Origin: Desulfatitalea sp. BRH_c12
GTDB taxonomy: Bacteria > Desulfobacterota > Desulfobacteria > Desulfobacterales > Desulfosarcinaceae
Reading direction: 5' to 3'
Assembly (NCBI GenBank): GCA_000961655.1
Contig: LADR01000079.1
Location: 31,134 to 95,133 of the forward strand
Length of the DNA stretch: 64,000 nt
A model generated the notes under the pieces. The model was not told the DNA's origin. It ran no database searches and worked only from the letters and a program-made list of their open reading frames with translations. Of the stretch, positions 17,644-27,512 are shown piece by piece (within the stretch, counting starts at the first letter, position 1; each line of letters starts with the position of its first letter). The position numbers and the translations under genes are program-made.

Positions 17644-18603
17644 ATGCAGCAGCGAAAGATCGGTCAAACCGATATCACGATATCCGCCATCATCATGGGG
17701 ACCTGGCAGGCCGGCAAGGCCATGTGGACGGATATCGACGACAACGAGACCCAACGGGCCATGCGCGCTGCGCTGGATGGCGGCATTACGACCTTCGATA
17801 CAGCCGAGGTTTACGGCAATGGCCATTCGGAACGCATCATCGCCAAGGCGCTCTCGAATGTTCGCGAGCGGGTCGTGCTGGCGACCAAAGTTTTCTCCAA
17901 TCATCTGAAGTATGAACAAATCATCGAAGCTTGCAATCGCTCATTGAAAAATCTGAATACCGATTATATCGATCTTTATCAGATCCATTGGCCTCCCGGA
18001 ACCTTCGGGCACCCAGTGGTACCCATGGAAGAGATCATGCGCGCCATGGTCGATCTGAAAACCCAGGGAAAAATTCGTGCCATTGGCGTTTCCAACTTCA
18101 ACCGCGCACAGATGGAAGAAGCCTCTCTATACGGCCCCATCGAAACCCTGCAACCGCCCTACTCGCTTTTCTGGCGCGGTGTCGAAGGCGAAGCCGCGCC
18201 TTATTGCCGCGAACGCAACATGACCCTTCTGGCGTATTCGCCCATGGCCCAAGGCCTGCTGACGGGCAAATTCGGACCGGATCATAAATTTGCCAAAGGC
18301 GATCATCGTAGCGCCAACCGTTTATTGCAACCTGAACATTTCGCACGCGTTCAGACAGCCCTGCAGCAACTGCAACCCATAGCGGACAAGTACTCAGCCA
18401 CTTTGGGGCAACTGGCGCTCGCCTGGATCATCGCGCAGCCCAATGCCTGCGCCATTGCCGGCGCGCGCGACAGTGCCCAGGCGACCCAGAACGCCGCGGC
18501 CGGCGACATCGTGCTATCTGAGCAAGATCTTGCCGCCATGGACCGCATCGGCCGCACGGTGACCGATCACCTGGACGAAAACCCAGTACAGTGGCAATGG
18601 TAG
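17644..18603 (+). CDS. Aldo/keto reductase
   Basis: A protein of 319 residues with the complete catalytic set of the AKR superfamily: Asp and Tyr in FDTAEVYGNG, Lys in VLATKVF, His in YQIHWPP. The C-terminal NADPH-binding stretch AIAGARDSAQATQNAAA is present. Family members reduce aldehydes and ketones with NADPH in the cytoplasm; the physiological substrate is unknown. GGGAGGAAAC precedes the ATG at 17644; the open frame begins earlier, at 17578, within the tandem repeat and is not used. The gene appears to be monocistronic. Confidence 0.93.
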   Translation: MQQRKIGQTDITISAIIMGTWQAGKAMWTDIDDNETQRAMRAALDGGITTFDTAEVYGNGHSERIIAKALSNVRERVVLATKVFSNHLKYEQIIEACNRSLKNLNTDYIDLYQIHWPPGTFGHPVVPMEEIMRAMVDLKTQGKIRAIGVSNFNRAQMEEASLYGPIETLQPPYSLFWRGVEGEAAPYCRERNMTLLAYSPMAQGLLTGKFGPDHKFAKGDHRSANRLLQPEHFARVQTALQQLQPIADKYSATLGQLALAWIIAQPNACAIAGARDSAQATQNAAAGDIVLSEQDLAAMDRIGRTVTDHLDENPVQWQW

Positions 18604-18707
18604 GAATATGAACCGCTAATGGATGCTAAGTCGGCGGCGCTGCCTGAAGTGTCGCCGCACGACTATGGGGATCGCTACACAACACAGAAACCGGAGACCG
18701 CATATCG

Positions 18708-19550
18708 ATGAATCGTCCATCCCGCAATTCCATCCTCTGTCCGAACTGCCGCAAACTGATCAGCGAAGATGAATCCAGATGTCCTTTTTGCGGAATTCAG
18801 GCGCCCGGCTCACGCTGGAAAAACAATCCTCTGGTCCGGGGATGGGGCTCGGGCGAAAAGATCATCCGTACCATCATCTACATCAATGTGGGTATGTATC
18901 TGCTCAGCCTGCTGCTTAACCCGCGCCGCATGGCCTTGGGCTTCAATCCCATGAGTTTGCTGGCACCCGACCAGACCAGCCTTGCGGTCCTGGGTGCCAC
19001 CGGCACCTTATTGATGAATATGACCCAGGGCTGGTGGACACTGCTCTCAGCCAACTACTTGCATGGTTCGATCCTGCACATCTTTTTCAATATGGTCGCG
19101 TTTTATCAGATCAGCCCCCTCATCACGCAGTTGTATGGCCCTTATCGTTTTTTTGCAATTTACACCTTGAGCGGCATGGCCGGGTTCTGGATCTCTTTCA
19201 TGGCCGGCATTCCTTTGACCATCGGCGCTTCGGCCGCCTTGTGCGGGTTGATCGGTGCGGCCCTGTATTATGGCAGGGATCGTGGTGGCGTGTTCGGACA
19301 CACGATTTACAAACAAGTGGGCGGGTGGGCACTGTTCATTCTGCTGTTCGGTTTCCTGGTGCCGGGTATCAATAACTGGGCTCACATCGGCGGCATGGCC
19401 GCCGGGGTACTGTGCGGTTTTCTTTTGGGATATCATGAAAAATCGCGCGAATCGATGTCCCATCGCCTGCTGGCCGGCGGATGCATTGTGGCAACCCTGT
19501 TGGCACTGGCCTGGGGCCTTGTACGCGCTATCGCCTTCTGGCTGCAATAA
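18708..19550 (+). CDS. Rhomboid intramembrane protease with N-terminal zinc ribbon
   Basis: A protein of 280 residues. The N-terminus carries a zinc ribbon of two C-x2-C pairs (ILCPNCRKL ... RCPFCGI). Six or seven membrane helices follow, with the rhomboid hallmarks HGSILHIFFNM, the nucleophile Ser in GASAALCG, and the catalytic His in NWAHIGG. Family role: serine proteolysis of single-pass membrane proteins within the inner membrane. GGAGA precedes the ATG. No likely substrate gene is adjacent. Confidence 0.93.
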   Translation: MNRPSRNSILCPNCRKLISEDESRCPFCGIQAPGSRWKNNPLVRGWGSGEKIIRTIIYINVGMYLLSLLLNPRRMALGFNPMSLLAPDQTSLAVLGATGTLLMNMTQGWWTLLSANYLHGSILHIFFNMVAFYQISPLITQLYGPYRFFAIYTLSGMAGFWISFMAGIPLTIGASAALCGLIGAALYYGRDRGGVFGHTIYKQVGGWALFILLFGFLVPGINNWAHIGGMAAGVLCGFLLGYHEKSRESMSHRLLAGGCIVATLLALAWGLVRAIAFWLQ

Positions 19551-19702
19551 AGCTCAGCGAAGGGCGAAAGAACCGTAAAGACCACATCGACTTCGGGGGT
19601 GCGCACAACATCAGGTAAGCCGGACGACTGGCGCAGGGGCCACCCGGTCACCATGTTATGAGTCGAAAAACAAGCGATCAATCTTAAACAAAGGAGGGGC
19701 AT

Positions 19703-22360
19703 ATGGAACCCTTGCTGCAAACTCCCTTGTTCGCGCGCCATGTCGACCTGGGCGCCCAGATCGTGCCGTTCGGCGGGTGGGAAATGCCAGTGCAGTATCC
19801 TGCCGGAATTCTTCAGGAACACCTGGCTACCCGCCGACAGGCGGGCCTTTTCGATGTATCGCATATGGGGCGCCTGACCATACGCGGCAGAGAAGCACTG
19901 CCCTTTTTGCAATATGTCCTGACCAACAACGCCGCCGCCTTGCAGGTCGGCCAAGGCCAGTACACCATGATTCCCGACGAGCACGGCGGGGCGATAGACG
20001 ATGCCTATCTTTACCGCTTTTTCGACGATCACTTTTTGCTGGTGATCAACGCGGCCAATCGCGAAAAGGATTGGCAGCACTTGCAAACACTGCGCGCGCG
20101 TTTCAAAGAGGTCGAACTGACCGACCGCACGCACGCGCTGGCCATGCTCAGCCTGCAAGGCCCGCAATCCAAGGCCATCCTGAGCGGCATCATCGAAGAG
20201 GGTGCCCTGCCCGAGCCGCGGCGCAACGCCCTGAGCATCGTCCGCTGCCAGGGAACCGAGGTATGGCTCTCCCGGACGGGATACACCGGCGAACCCCTGT
20301 GTTTCGAACTCTTTATGCCCGCGTCAGCCGTCATGCCGCTCTGGGACCAGTTGCTGCAACACGGTGCGCACCCCGTAGGCCTGGGGGCACGCGACACGCT
20401 GCGCCTGGAGGCGGGCCTGCCATTGTACGGTCATGAATTGGGCAATGATCCCGATGGTCGGCCCATTCCGATCTTCGCCTTGAGTTTAGCCCGATTTGCA
20501 GTCAGTTTCTCTCCTGTCAAAGGGGACTTTATCGGAAGGTCGGCCCTGCTGCGCCAGTTCGATGCCTACAAGCAGTTTATGGAAGGCCGTTTCGATGCCC
20601 TGCATGTCCTGCCACGCATGATTCGCCCGATCGAGCTGATTGACAAGGGTATCGCCCGCGCCGGCGCACCGGTTTACAAAGACGATGCTGCTGTCGGCTG
20701 GATCACCAGTGGCACCATGGTGCCCCACTGGGAATATGAAGGCCAGGGCATTGCATCGACCATCACCGATCGCCATGCTCGACGTGCCATCGGCTTGGCT
20801 TTGATTGACAGTCGCATCCAGGAAGGAACCCTCATCGATGTGGATGTCCGCGGCAAGCGCCTGCGGGCCGGCGTGATGCCCTATTTGCTGCGCAGTGAAG
20901 CGCCACCCCACTCCCGGCCGATCACATGGGCGATCTATCGAAGTAATTTAACGGCCGCGCCCAAAACCGACGCCACGACCATACGGCAGGCGCATCAGTG
21001 GGTGCGCAAGGCCATAGACAATCATGTCTGGCGTCAGCGTCAGTGCATCAACCTGATTCCATCCGAACAAACGCCTTCGCCTCTGGTGCGACGGTTGTCG
21101 ATCACCGATCCGGTGGGTCGCTATGCCGAGCACAAGAAGGTTAAAGCCTTTGCTGACATGGATATTTTTTACTATCAGGGCACAGAATTCATCGCGGCGG
21201 TCGCCAATGCCTTGGCTGAAGAGTTACGGCACTATCTCGGCTGCCGCCAGGTCGAGACCCGGCCGATCTCCGGTCAAATGGCCAATACGGTCGTCTTCAG
21301 CGCCATGGTGGATCACATCAACCGGTCCGATCGCAAAAACGAGCAACGGCGTATGCGCATGGTAATGAACCACCACATCATCAACGGCGGCCATCTGAGT
21401 GCGCAACCCATGGGCGCTTTGCGCGATTTTGTCATGCGCGATCCGGCCACCGAGCAACCGGCCATGGTTCATTTTCCCACCCTGGCCCACAATCCCTATG
21501 ATGTCGATCTGTCCGCCTGCAGGGAGTTAATGGCCCGTCACCGTCCGGAGCTGATCATTATGGGCAAGAGCATGACCTTGCACAAAGAACCAGTCGCGGC
21601 CGTTCGCGGGATGATCGACGAATTGCAGTTGGATACTGTACTGCTCTATGACATGGCCCATGTTCTGGGATTGTGCGGCCCGCACTTCCAGCAACCGTTT
21701 GCCGAAGGCGCGGACCTGGTCACCGGCTCGACGCACAAAACATTCTTCGGCACCCAGCGCGGCATCGTGGCGGCGAACACCGCTCCCGAGCAGCTGCAGC
21801 AAGTGGCCTTATGGGAAGCCATCCAGCGCCGTGCCTTTCCCGGCGCGGTCAGCAACCACCATTTGGGTACTTTGCTGGGATTACTGCTGGCCAGCATGGA
21901 GATGAATGCCTTCAAGGAGCAGTATCAGCCGCAAGTAATGGCCAACGCCAAGGCTTTTGCGCGCGCACTGCACGACTGCGGTCTGGATGTGGCCGGCGAT
22001 CCGGCCATCGACTATACTGAAACCCACCAGGTCATCGTGAAAGTCGGCTACGCCCAAGGGCCGGCGATCGCTCAGCGGCTGGAAGAGAACAATATTATTT
22101 GCAACTATCAGGCGGCTCCCGAAGAAGAAGGCTTTACCGCATCCGGCGCGCTTCGTCTGGGGGTGGCCGAAATGACCCGCTTCGGCATGCAGCAGGAAGA
22201 TTTCGGCGTACTCGCCCAATTGATGGCGGAAGTAATTTTACGAGCGGCCCACGTCAAAGAAAAGGTACATACTTTGCGCGAGCAGTTTTTGGATATGCGC
22301 TATTGTCTGGATGACTCTCAGATCCAGGCATCCATGGAAGAACTTCACCGATTGGTGTAG
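19703..22360 (+). CDS. gcvT-glyA: Fusion of glycine cleavage T protein and serine hydroxymethyltransferase
   Basis: A single uninterrupted frame of 885 residues. Residues 1 to about 405 are an aminomethyltransferase (PFGGWEMPVQY, FDVSHMG, GAIDDAYLYRF, RTGYTGE, GLGARDTLRLEAGLPLYG). Residues from about 430 are a divergent SHMT (INLIPSEQTPSP, GRYAEHK, HKEPVAAV, LLYDMAHVLG) with the PLP Lys at K679 in GSTHKTFFGT. GcvT hands a methylene group from glycine to tetrahydrofolate and SHMT uses methylene-tetrahydrofolate with glycine to make serine, so the fusion couples sequential steps. AGGAGG precedes the ATG. No other glycine-cleavage gene is nearby. Confidence 0.93.
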   Translation: MEPLLQTPLFARHVDLGAQIVPFGGWEMPVQYPAGILQEHLATRRQAGLFDVSHMGRLTIRGREALPFLQYVLTNNAAALQVGQGQYTMIPDEHGGAIDDAYLYRFFDDHFLLVINAANREKDWQHLQTLRARFKEVELTDRTHALAMLSLQGPQSKAILSGIIEEGALPEPRRNALSIVRCQGTEVWLSRTGYTGEPLCFELFMPASAVMPLWDQLLQHGAHPVGLGARDTLRLEAGLPLYGHELGNDPDGRPIPIFALSLARFAVSFSPVKGDFIGRSALLRQFDAYKQFMEGRFDALHVLPRMIRPIELIDKGIARAGAPVYKDDAAVGWITSGTMVPHWEYEGQGIASTITDRHARRAIGLALIDSRIQEGTLIDVDVRGKRLRAGVMPYLLRSEAPPHSRPITWAIYRSNLTAAPKTDATTIRQAHQWVRKAIDNHVWRQRQCINLIPSEQTPSPLVRRLSITDPVGRYAEHKKVKAFADMDIFYYQGTEFIAAVANALAEELRHYLGCRQVETRPISGQMANTVVFSAMVDHINRSDRKNEQRRMRMVMNHHIINGGHLSAQPMGALRDFVMRDPATEQPAMVHFPTLAHNPYDVDLSACRELMARHRPELIIMGKSMTLHKEPVAAVRGMIDELQLDTVLLYDMAHVLGLCGPHFQQPFAEGADLVTGSTHKTFFGTQRGIVAANTAPEQLQQVALWEAIQRRAFPGAVSNHHLGTLLGLLLASMEMNAFKEQYQPQVMANAKAFARALHDCGLDVAGDPAIDYTETHQVIVKVGYAQGPAIAQRLEENNIICNYQAAPEEEGFTASGALRLGVAEMTRFGMQQEDFGVLAQLMAEVILRAAHVKEKVHTLREQFLDMRYCLDDSQIQASMEELHRLV

Positions 22361-22477
22361 TGGAAAAATCAACCTCCGGGATCGGCATGGAAGATGTGAT
22401 CCGGAAAGGTGGTCCGCAAGGTTTGAAACACCGCAAGGTGACATCAAGAATAATATTCATCCGGCAGGAGGCGAGCA

Positions 22478-23176
22478 ATGCAAAAACGTGCGAAATCACA
22501 CAACCAGCCGACTCGCGCTGCCTATCCAGTAACATTATGGGATCTGCCCACGCGCCTCTTTCACTGGCTGCTGGTAGTGCTGATCGCTGTTTCTTATACC
22601 ACGGGAAAAATCGGCGGCAGTGCCATGCAGTACCATTTATGGAGCGGTTATACTATCATGACGCTGCTGCTGTTTCGCCTGGTGTGGGGTTTCATCGGCG
22701 GCCACCCAGTGCGCTTTGCTTCTTTCCTGCGCGGCCCGCGGACCGTTTGGCAATATGCCCGCACTTTGCTGCGCTCCGGTTATTCCGGTCATTTGGGCCA
22801 TAACCCTTTGGGCGGCTGGTCGATTGCAGCGATGCTGTTGACCCTGCTGCTGCAGGTAGTTACGGGGTTATTCGCCAATGACGAAATCTTCACCCAGGGA
22901 CCGCTTTACCCCTGGGTGAGCGATCAGACCAGCCGTTGGCTCACACGGGTACACCGCATTAACCAGCAAGTGATCATGTATTTAATCGGACTGCATGTCA
23001 TGGCCGTCCTGTTCTACCTATTGGTAAAACGCGACAACCTGATCACCCCAATGATCACGGGTGTCAAACCCTGGCATGCGCCCGTACACATCGAAAAACC
23101 ACGCTTAGGAGCCGCAGTTGTCGTGGCAGCCCTTTCGGCCGCAGCAGTCTACCTGCTGGTGTGGTATGGCGGCTGA
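22478..23176 (+). CDS. Cytochrome b561-type membrane di-heme protein
   Basis: A protein of 232 residues with four to five membrane helices and the family layout of hydrogenase/thiosulfate-type cytochrome b: WDLPTRLFHW near the start with a heme His, MQYHLWSGYT with a second His, GHNPLGGWS, and HRINQQVIMYLIGLHVMAV with two more. Family role: quinone-linked electron transfer in the inner membrane. AGGAGG stands before the ATG. The convergent neighbour is cytochrome c', a possible periplasmic partner (inference). Confidence 0.9.
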   Translation: MQKRAKSHNQPTRAAYPVTLWDLPTRLFHWLLVVLIAVSYTTGKIGGSAMQYHLWSGYTIMTLLLFRLVWGFIGGHPVRFASFLRGPRTVWQYARTLLRSGYSGHLGHNPLGGWSIAAMLLTLLLQVVTGLFANDEIFTQGPLYPWVSDQTSRWLTRVHRINQQVIMYLIGLHVMAVLFYLLVKRDNLITPMITGVKPWHAPVHIEKPRLGAAVVVAALSAAAVYLLVWYGG

Positions 23177-23247
23177 AAGCCGGACAGCGACTTCTTTACT
23201 TCTTATTTGCAGATACACTTTGTAGCGGCTGGCATCTGGTCAAAAAG

Positions 23248-23706
23248 TTAATGGGAGCGGTACCTGTCATGGCATGCCTTGCAGCTTTTGGCGGTCGCGC
23301 CAAATTGGCTCTTAACGGCAGCCAGTTCGCCCTTGTCCGCTGCCTCGGCCAGTTTGGCAGTCTCCATTTGCATGTCATCGGCCGCTTTACGGAACGCCTC
23401 TTTGTCCTTGAGGACTTCGGGCTTCATGTGCGTCTCTCCCTTATCTGTATCGGCTATCGTGAATGCATCCCACGGCAATGTGGCCAACGTTGCGAGCAAC
23501 GTCGCATTCTGCTCGGTTTCCTTTGGATCGTATTGTTTGTCTCCTTTAACCACGGCACCGATGCGTCCGAAGTGATCCCCGATCAACGTCATCGTAGCCC
23601 GGCGATAGGCGATGGCTTGCTCCGGTTTGGCAAACTGCGCATATGCCACGCCAAAAAGACTGATGACAACTGCACCTGAAACGACCCATCCGAAAATACG
23701 TTGCAT
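23248..23706 (-). CDS. Cytochrome c' (class II c-type cytochrome)
   Basis: A protein of 152 residues with an N-terminal signal peptide (VVSGAVVISLFGVAYA) and a C-terminal heme attachment site CKACH near residue 145, the reverse of class I cytochromes. The helical body (AIAYRRATMTLIGDHFGRIGAVVKG) fits the four-helix bundle of cytochrome c'. Known members bind nitric oxide or protect against it in the periplasm. AAGGAGG precedes the ATG at 23706; the longer frame to 23916 is unsupported. It converges with the b561 gene at a 71-bp gap. Confidence 0.93.
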   Translation of the reverse strand: MQRIFGWVVSGAVVISLFGVAYAQFAKPEQAIAYRRATMTLIGDHFGRIGAVVKGDKQYDPKETEQNATLLATLATLPWDAFTIADTDKGETHMKPEVLKDKEAFRKAADDMQMETAKLAEAADKGELAAVKSQFGATAKSCKACHDRYRSH

Positions 23707-23922
23707 GTGACCTCCTTGAAAAAGGTTAATGGCTTGTTTAACCGGCCGTACGACAGTTTTCATGGATCGAAATGGGACACCACCGTGGTAAACGCAGTAT
23801 GTATCCAGAGTGAAACGGACGAGGGCGCAAGAAAAGGGTGAGTACTTGAAAATGTGCCAAAAGCGCATTGAATTGTCAACACGAGAGTCGCGTCTCCCAC
23901 CGTCCCGGCATCCCACAGGCTT

Positions 23923-24003
23923 TCAGCACCACATGAGCAAGGTCAGCCCCGCGCTCATAGCCACGAACAAAGTCATGAGCGCCCATACTTTGACACCGTT
24001 CAT
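23923..24003 (-). CDS. Putative 26-residue membrane microprotein
   Basis: A 26-codon frame encodes almost only a hydrophobic helix (VWALMTLFVAMSAGLTLLMWC). AGGGA lies 5 bp before the ATG and the frame starts 17 bp after the stop of the 59-residue protein upstream. This is the composition and size of single-pass accessory subunits such as those of respiratory complexes, but no homology is claimed and it may be chance. Confidence 0.35.
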   Translation of the reverse strand: MNGVKVWALMTLFVAMSAGLTLLMWC

Positions 24004-24020
24004 AATTCCCTGTACCCACA

Positions 24021-24200
24021 TCAGGCAGCCTCACAGCAGGCACGCTGATCGTTGAAAAAATCTGCCGCCTCTTCCGGGGAATTGAAAAATAACCATTCCC
24101 GCCGAACGTTTCCTTTTTGCCTGCGGATACGTTCCACAGCCGTGTTGCCGTGGTACTCAAAACATTCCTGCCAGTCGCGACAAACGATAGATGTGGTCAT
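24021..24200 (-). CDS. Small hypothetical protein, 59 aa
   Basis: A hydrophilic protein with TTSIVCRDWQECFEYHG at the start and a C-terminal CC pair; the middle (NVRREWLFFNSPEEAADFFND) looks like a compact alpha/beta domain. GGAGG lies just before the ATG at 24200, whereas the longer frame to 24425 overlaps the kinase gene. No family recognised. It follows the sensor kinase gene on the same strand by 148 bp. Confidence 0.6.
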   Translation of the reverse strand: MTTSIVCRDWQECFEYHGNTAVERIRRQKGNVRREWLFFNSPEEAADFFNDQRACCEAA

Positions 24201-24348
24201 AAGTCCTCCATTTGCAAGTAAGTGAGCATGCATGGCGCAGGCAGGATCCGCCTTGTGCCATAATGGAGACTCTAACAGACCATTGTGACAGATACGGTCA
24301 CAGTGTGACGATTTAATTTTGATGGATTCGTAAAAACCGGAAAAATTT

Positions 24349-26223
24349 TCAAGGGGCAATCGGAAAAGAGAGTTTGAAGGTCGTGCCGCGGCCTTCATCA
24401 CTGACCACTTCAATTTTACCGCCATAGTCTTCCACGATGCCGCTGGAAATCGACAACCCTAACCCCATGCCCTCGCCCATCTCTTTGGTGGTAAAAAATG
24501 CCTCGAATATTTTTTTACGCATGCTTTGGGGGATACCGATGCCGTTGTCGGCCACCGAGACAATCGCGCGGCCGTTTTCATGAAAGGTCCGGATTTCAAT
24601 CGTCCGGTCCGGTTCCGGGTTGGTCTCGTCTTTCTGAATGAGCGCATCGCGGGCGTTGGTGACCAGATTGAAAATAACCTGTTCCAACCGGTTGGGGTGG
24701 ACGAGTACCATGGGCGGATCGTTGGCCAGTTCAAGCTTGAGGGCGATATTCTGGAGGCTCAACTGGCGGCCGATAATATTCAGAACGCTATTGATCGGCT
24801 GATTCAGAGAGACCTTATCGCGCGTGAAATCGGACTTACGCCCAAAATCGCGCAGCCGTTTGATTATGTCCGATGCACGATCCACCTGCCGGCTGATTTC
24901 GACCGTCACCGTCTGCAAGTCCTCGGAGGACATGGTCTGCTGGTTTTCGATCACCATTTCCAGATATTCACTGCCCATTTTGATGGCATTCAAGGGTTGA
25001 TTGAGTTCATGGGCAATGCCGGCCGACATTTCGCCCAAGGTCTTGAGCTTGCTGAACTGAATCAGCTGATTGTCCTTCTCTACCATTTCAGTGATGTCAG
25101 TGGTGGCCACGATCAAAGCCTCATAACCGGCGTAGCGTACCGGGCAGGCCTGCACGTTGACATACAGCGGAATCTGCCCTTTCCTGAAGAAGCGTTCTCT
25201 GGCACTGACAATCACCGTTTCAAAAGCAGCGCTTTCCTTGCGGCCGCCAACGGCCGCGTGTGGCATGAAATCAAAATGCCCCAGTAGTGTAAATGGCTGT
25301 CCGATAAGCTCGTCTCTCTGGTATCCATAAGTATCTTCGGCCGTGGGGTTGGCATCCAAAATGGCAAAAGTCATTCGGTCGATGACAAAAATAGGGTTCG
25401 GTCCGCTGGCAAACATGGAACGGTATTTCTGTTCCGAATCGCGCAGGCTGGCCTGAGATTGAATAATGGTCTGGGTCATGTTCCGAAAGGATTGGGCCAA
25501 TCGGTAAACCTCGTCATTGGTCGGCTTCTGACGTTCTAACTGGTGGCCCAGATCCTCGTGCGCCTTGAAGTTGCCCCGGCTCAAGTCGTCTGATATGCGG
25601 ATCAACTGTGCGATGGGACGCGTGATATAGCGGGTCAGGCGGTGGCTGATCAGAAAGCAAAAGAGGGTCACCACGGAAACGAAACCCAGAAACGTTGTGC
25701 GCAGCTTGGCAATCAACTGGTCGATATGCTTTTTATAGAGCCCGACGTGAACGCTGCCGATTTGATAAATCCCTTCCTGCACCGGCACGGCGATATCATA
25801 GACATCATCGCCTTCCAGGCGCTGCAACGCGATGCGGTAGGGCTGATCTCCTTCCAACGGATTGATCCATTGCAGGCTGGCAGGAACCGGATGAACAAAA
25901 GTGTGCGCCAGGATATTCTTCTGTTTGTCTTGGATAAAAATATAATTGACCAGCAATCGGCGCTGCCCAAGACGTGCATCGAAGGCAATACTCGTCAGTT
26001 GGGCGATATCTTTGGTCAACAAAAAACCACGCCCGCTTTCAGCGACACTGTTGGCAATGCCCAGCCCTCTCTGGATGAGTTCCGATCGCAGACTGGAGAT
26101 CAATATCCAGCGGGTAAACACGGCGATGAGGGCGCTGATCAGCAAAATGACCAGCGTGGTCGTGAAAAAAATTTTGTTTTTCAGACTGGTGTTCTGCAGC
26201 CGCGTTACTAATCGGTTAACCAT
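24349..26223 (-). CDS. Sensor histidine kinase (HAMP-PAS-HisKA)
   Basis: A protein of 624 residues: a first transmembrane helix ([16 protein letters not shown]), a periplasmic region of about 130 residues, a second helix ([17 protein letters not shown]), HAMP ([17 protein letters not shown]), PAS (about 265-385), HisKA with the phospho-acceptor in [13 protein letters not shown], and the ATPase domain ([30 protein letters not shown]). Its start overlaps the 3' end of the periplasmic binding-protein gene by 16 bp, and the REC-STAS regulator lies before that, so all three form one translationally coupled operon. The binding protein probably presents the ligand to this kinase (inference). Confidence 0.94.
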   Translation of the reverse strand: MVNRLVTRLQNTSLKNKIFFTTTLVILLISALIAVFTRWILISSLRSELIQRGLGIANSVAESGRGFLLTKDIAQLTSIAFDARLGQRRLLVNYIFIQDKQKNILAHTFVHPVPASLQWINPLEGDQPYRIALQRLEGDDVYDIAVPVQEGIYQIGSVHVGLYKKHIDQLIAKLRTTFLGFVSVVTLFCFLISHRLTRYITRPIAQLIRISDDLSRGNFKAHEDLGHQLERQKPTNDEVYRLAQSFRNMTQTIIQSQASLRDSEQKYRSMFASGPNPIFVIDRMTFAILDANPTAEDTYGYQRDELIGQPFTLLGHFDFMPHAAVGGRKESAAFETVIVSARERFFRKGQIPLYVNVQACPVRYAGYEALIVATTDITEMVEKDNQLIQFSKLKTLGEMSAGIAHELNQPLNAIKMGSEYLEMVIENQQTMSSEDLQTVTVEISRQVDRASDIIKRLRDFGRKSDFTRDKVSLNQPINSVLNIIGRQLSLQNIALKLELANDPPMVLVHPNRLEQVIFNLVTNARDALIQKDETNPEPDRTIEIRTFHENGRAIVSVADNGIGIPQSMRKKIFEAFFTTKEMGEGMGLGLSISSGIVEDYGGKIEVVSDEGRGTTFKLSFPIAP

Positions 26224-27512
26224 ACGAATCGACCGTCTTTAAAATAGGTGAAGTAAACCCTTTCCAATCCCTGGTGCCGATCGGGGCTGAACGAAAGCGG
26301 GTTGGCAATGCCCAGGTCCAGGTCGTGAATCGAATCAATGGCCTCGATGAAACGTTCACGATCCAGATAACGTCCCGCACGGCGTAATCCCTCGACCAAG
26401 ACCTTGGCATTGATATAGCCTTCCAGGCTGACAAAATTGGGCGCATCATCTGGAAAGTATTGTTTAAGCCGCTCGACATAATCGCTTGCGCCCCATAGCT
26501 GAAGGGCTTTGCGTCGGGGTTCGGGCGGCGGAACCACCTGGGTGACAATGACGCCATCCGCGTCGGGTCCCAGCAGACGGGATAATTCATCCGCCCCCAC
26601 AAAGGAGGTGTTGGCAAAGACAGGCTTAAAGCCCTTTGAAAGGGAAAGTTGGATAAACCGGGCGCACGGTTCATAGGTGCCAATCATGACCACTGCCTCG
26701 GCGCCGGCCGCCATGATCTTATTCAAACCCTCCTCAACCCCCAGTGTGCCGCGCAAGTAAGTGCCCGTGGCCACGGGCACCAGGTCATAGTGCTTCAAGG
26801 CCAGTTCGGTGCCGCGCAGACCATCGAACCCATAGGCATCATATTGATAGAAAACCGCGATCTTGCGCAGGTTGCGTTTTTCAACAAGGTGCCGGACGGC
26901 GGCGCCGGTCTCCTGGTAATAGGAGGCCCTCACGTTAATGAGATAGCGGCTCACAGGGTCGCGCAGGACATTGGCCCCGCTGAAAATGCCCACCAGGGGA
27001 ATCCGGGCTTCTTCGACCAGTGGCACGATCTTGACGGCCGTGGGCGTACCCACATAGCAAAAAAGGGCGAACACCTTGTCTTCGATGATCAAGCGCTGGG
27101 TGTTGAGGACACAACGCGGCGGATCATAACCGTCATCATAACTGATGACCCGGATCTGCCGGCCGTGAATGCCGCCGTTTTCATTGATATGGTGAATGTA
27201 CGCCATGGCGCCGTGCAAAGTCTGAGTCCCCAGGTAACCGGCATGACCAGTCAGCCCCAGGGATGCGCCAATCAAAATTTCGTCGGACTGAATGCCGTTT
27301 GAGCGGGTGTCGCTCTGCAAAGACGCTAAATCTTTCTCGCAGCCGAGGACCAGCAGGATTGCAAGGATACATGCAATAACACAAGCGTTCAGCACGAAGG
27401 TCCTGTAAAGGGGTGCTTTCGATTGTCGCGGGGGCTCTGGTATCATCATGACCTTGTACGGTGATTTGCGTTTTGGGTCGGACACCTCCATGATTAAAGG
27501 CAACACGGTCAC
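26208..27512 (-). CDS. Branched-chain-amino-acid-type periplasmic binding lipoprotein
   Basis: About 434 residues from a GTG that overlaps the regulator stop (GTGA); an ATG at 27449 with AAGG upstream is a plausible alternative. The N-terminal hydrophobic segment ends in the lipobox LVLGC, so the mature protein is probably membrane-anchored. The body is a Leu/Ile/Val-binding fold (DEILIGASLGLTGHAGYLG, GGIHGRQIRVISYDDGY, FALFCYVGTPTAVKIVPL, EGYINAKVLVEGLRR). Such proteins normally feed an ABC transporter, but no permease or ATPase gene is adjacent; instead it sits between a response regulator and a sensor kinase, pointing to a sensing role. Confidence 0.9.
   Translation of the reverse strand: MTVLPLIMEVSDPKRKSPYKVMMIPEPPRQSKAPLYRTFVLNACVIACILAILLVLGCEKDLASLQSDTRSNGIQSDEILIGASLGLTGHAGYLGTQTLHGAMAYIHHINENGGIHGRQIRVISYDDGYDPPRCVLNTQRLIIEDKVFALFCYVGTPTAVKIVPLVEEARIPLVGIFSGANVLRDPVSRYLINVRASYYQETGAAVRHLVEKRNLRKIAVFYQYDAYGFDGLRGTELALKHYDLVPVATGTYLRGTLGVEEGLNKIMAAGAEAVVMIGTYEPCARFIQLSLSKGFKPVFANTSFVGADELSRLLGPDADGVIVTQVVPPPEPRRKALQLWGASDYVERLKQYFPDDAPNFVSLEGYINAKVLVEGLRRAGRYLDRERFIEAIDSIHDLDLGIANPLSFSPDRHQGLERVYFTYFKDGRFVWLTD

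Noticed and set aside
26208..27512. Binding protein as part of a branched-chain amino acid ABC importer
   Set aside because: No permease or ATPase genes are adjacent; it is embedded by overlaps between a regulator and a kinase.
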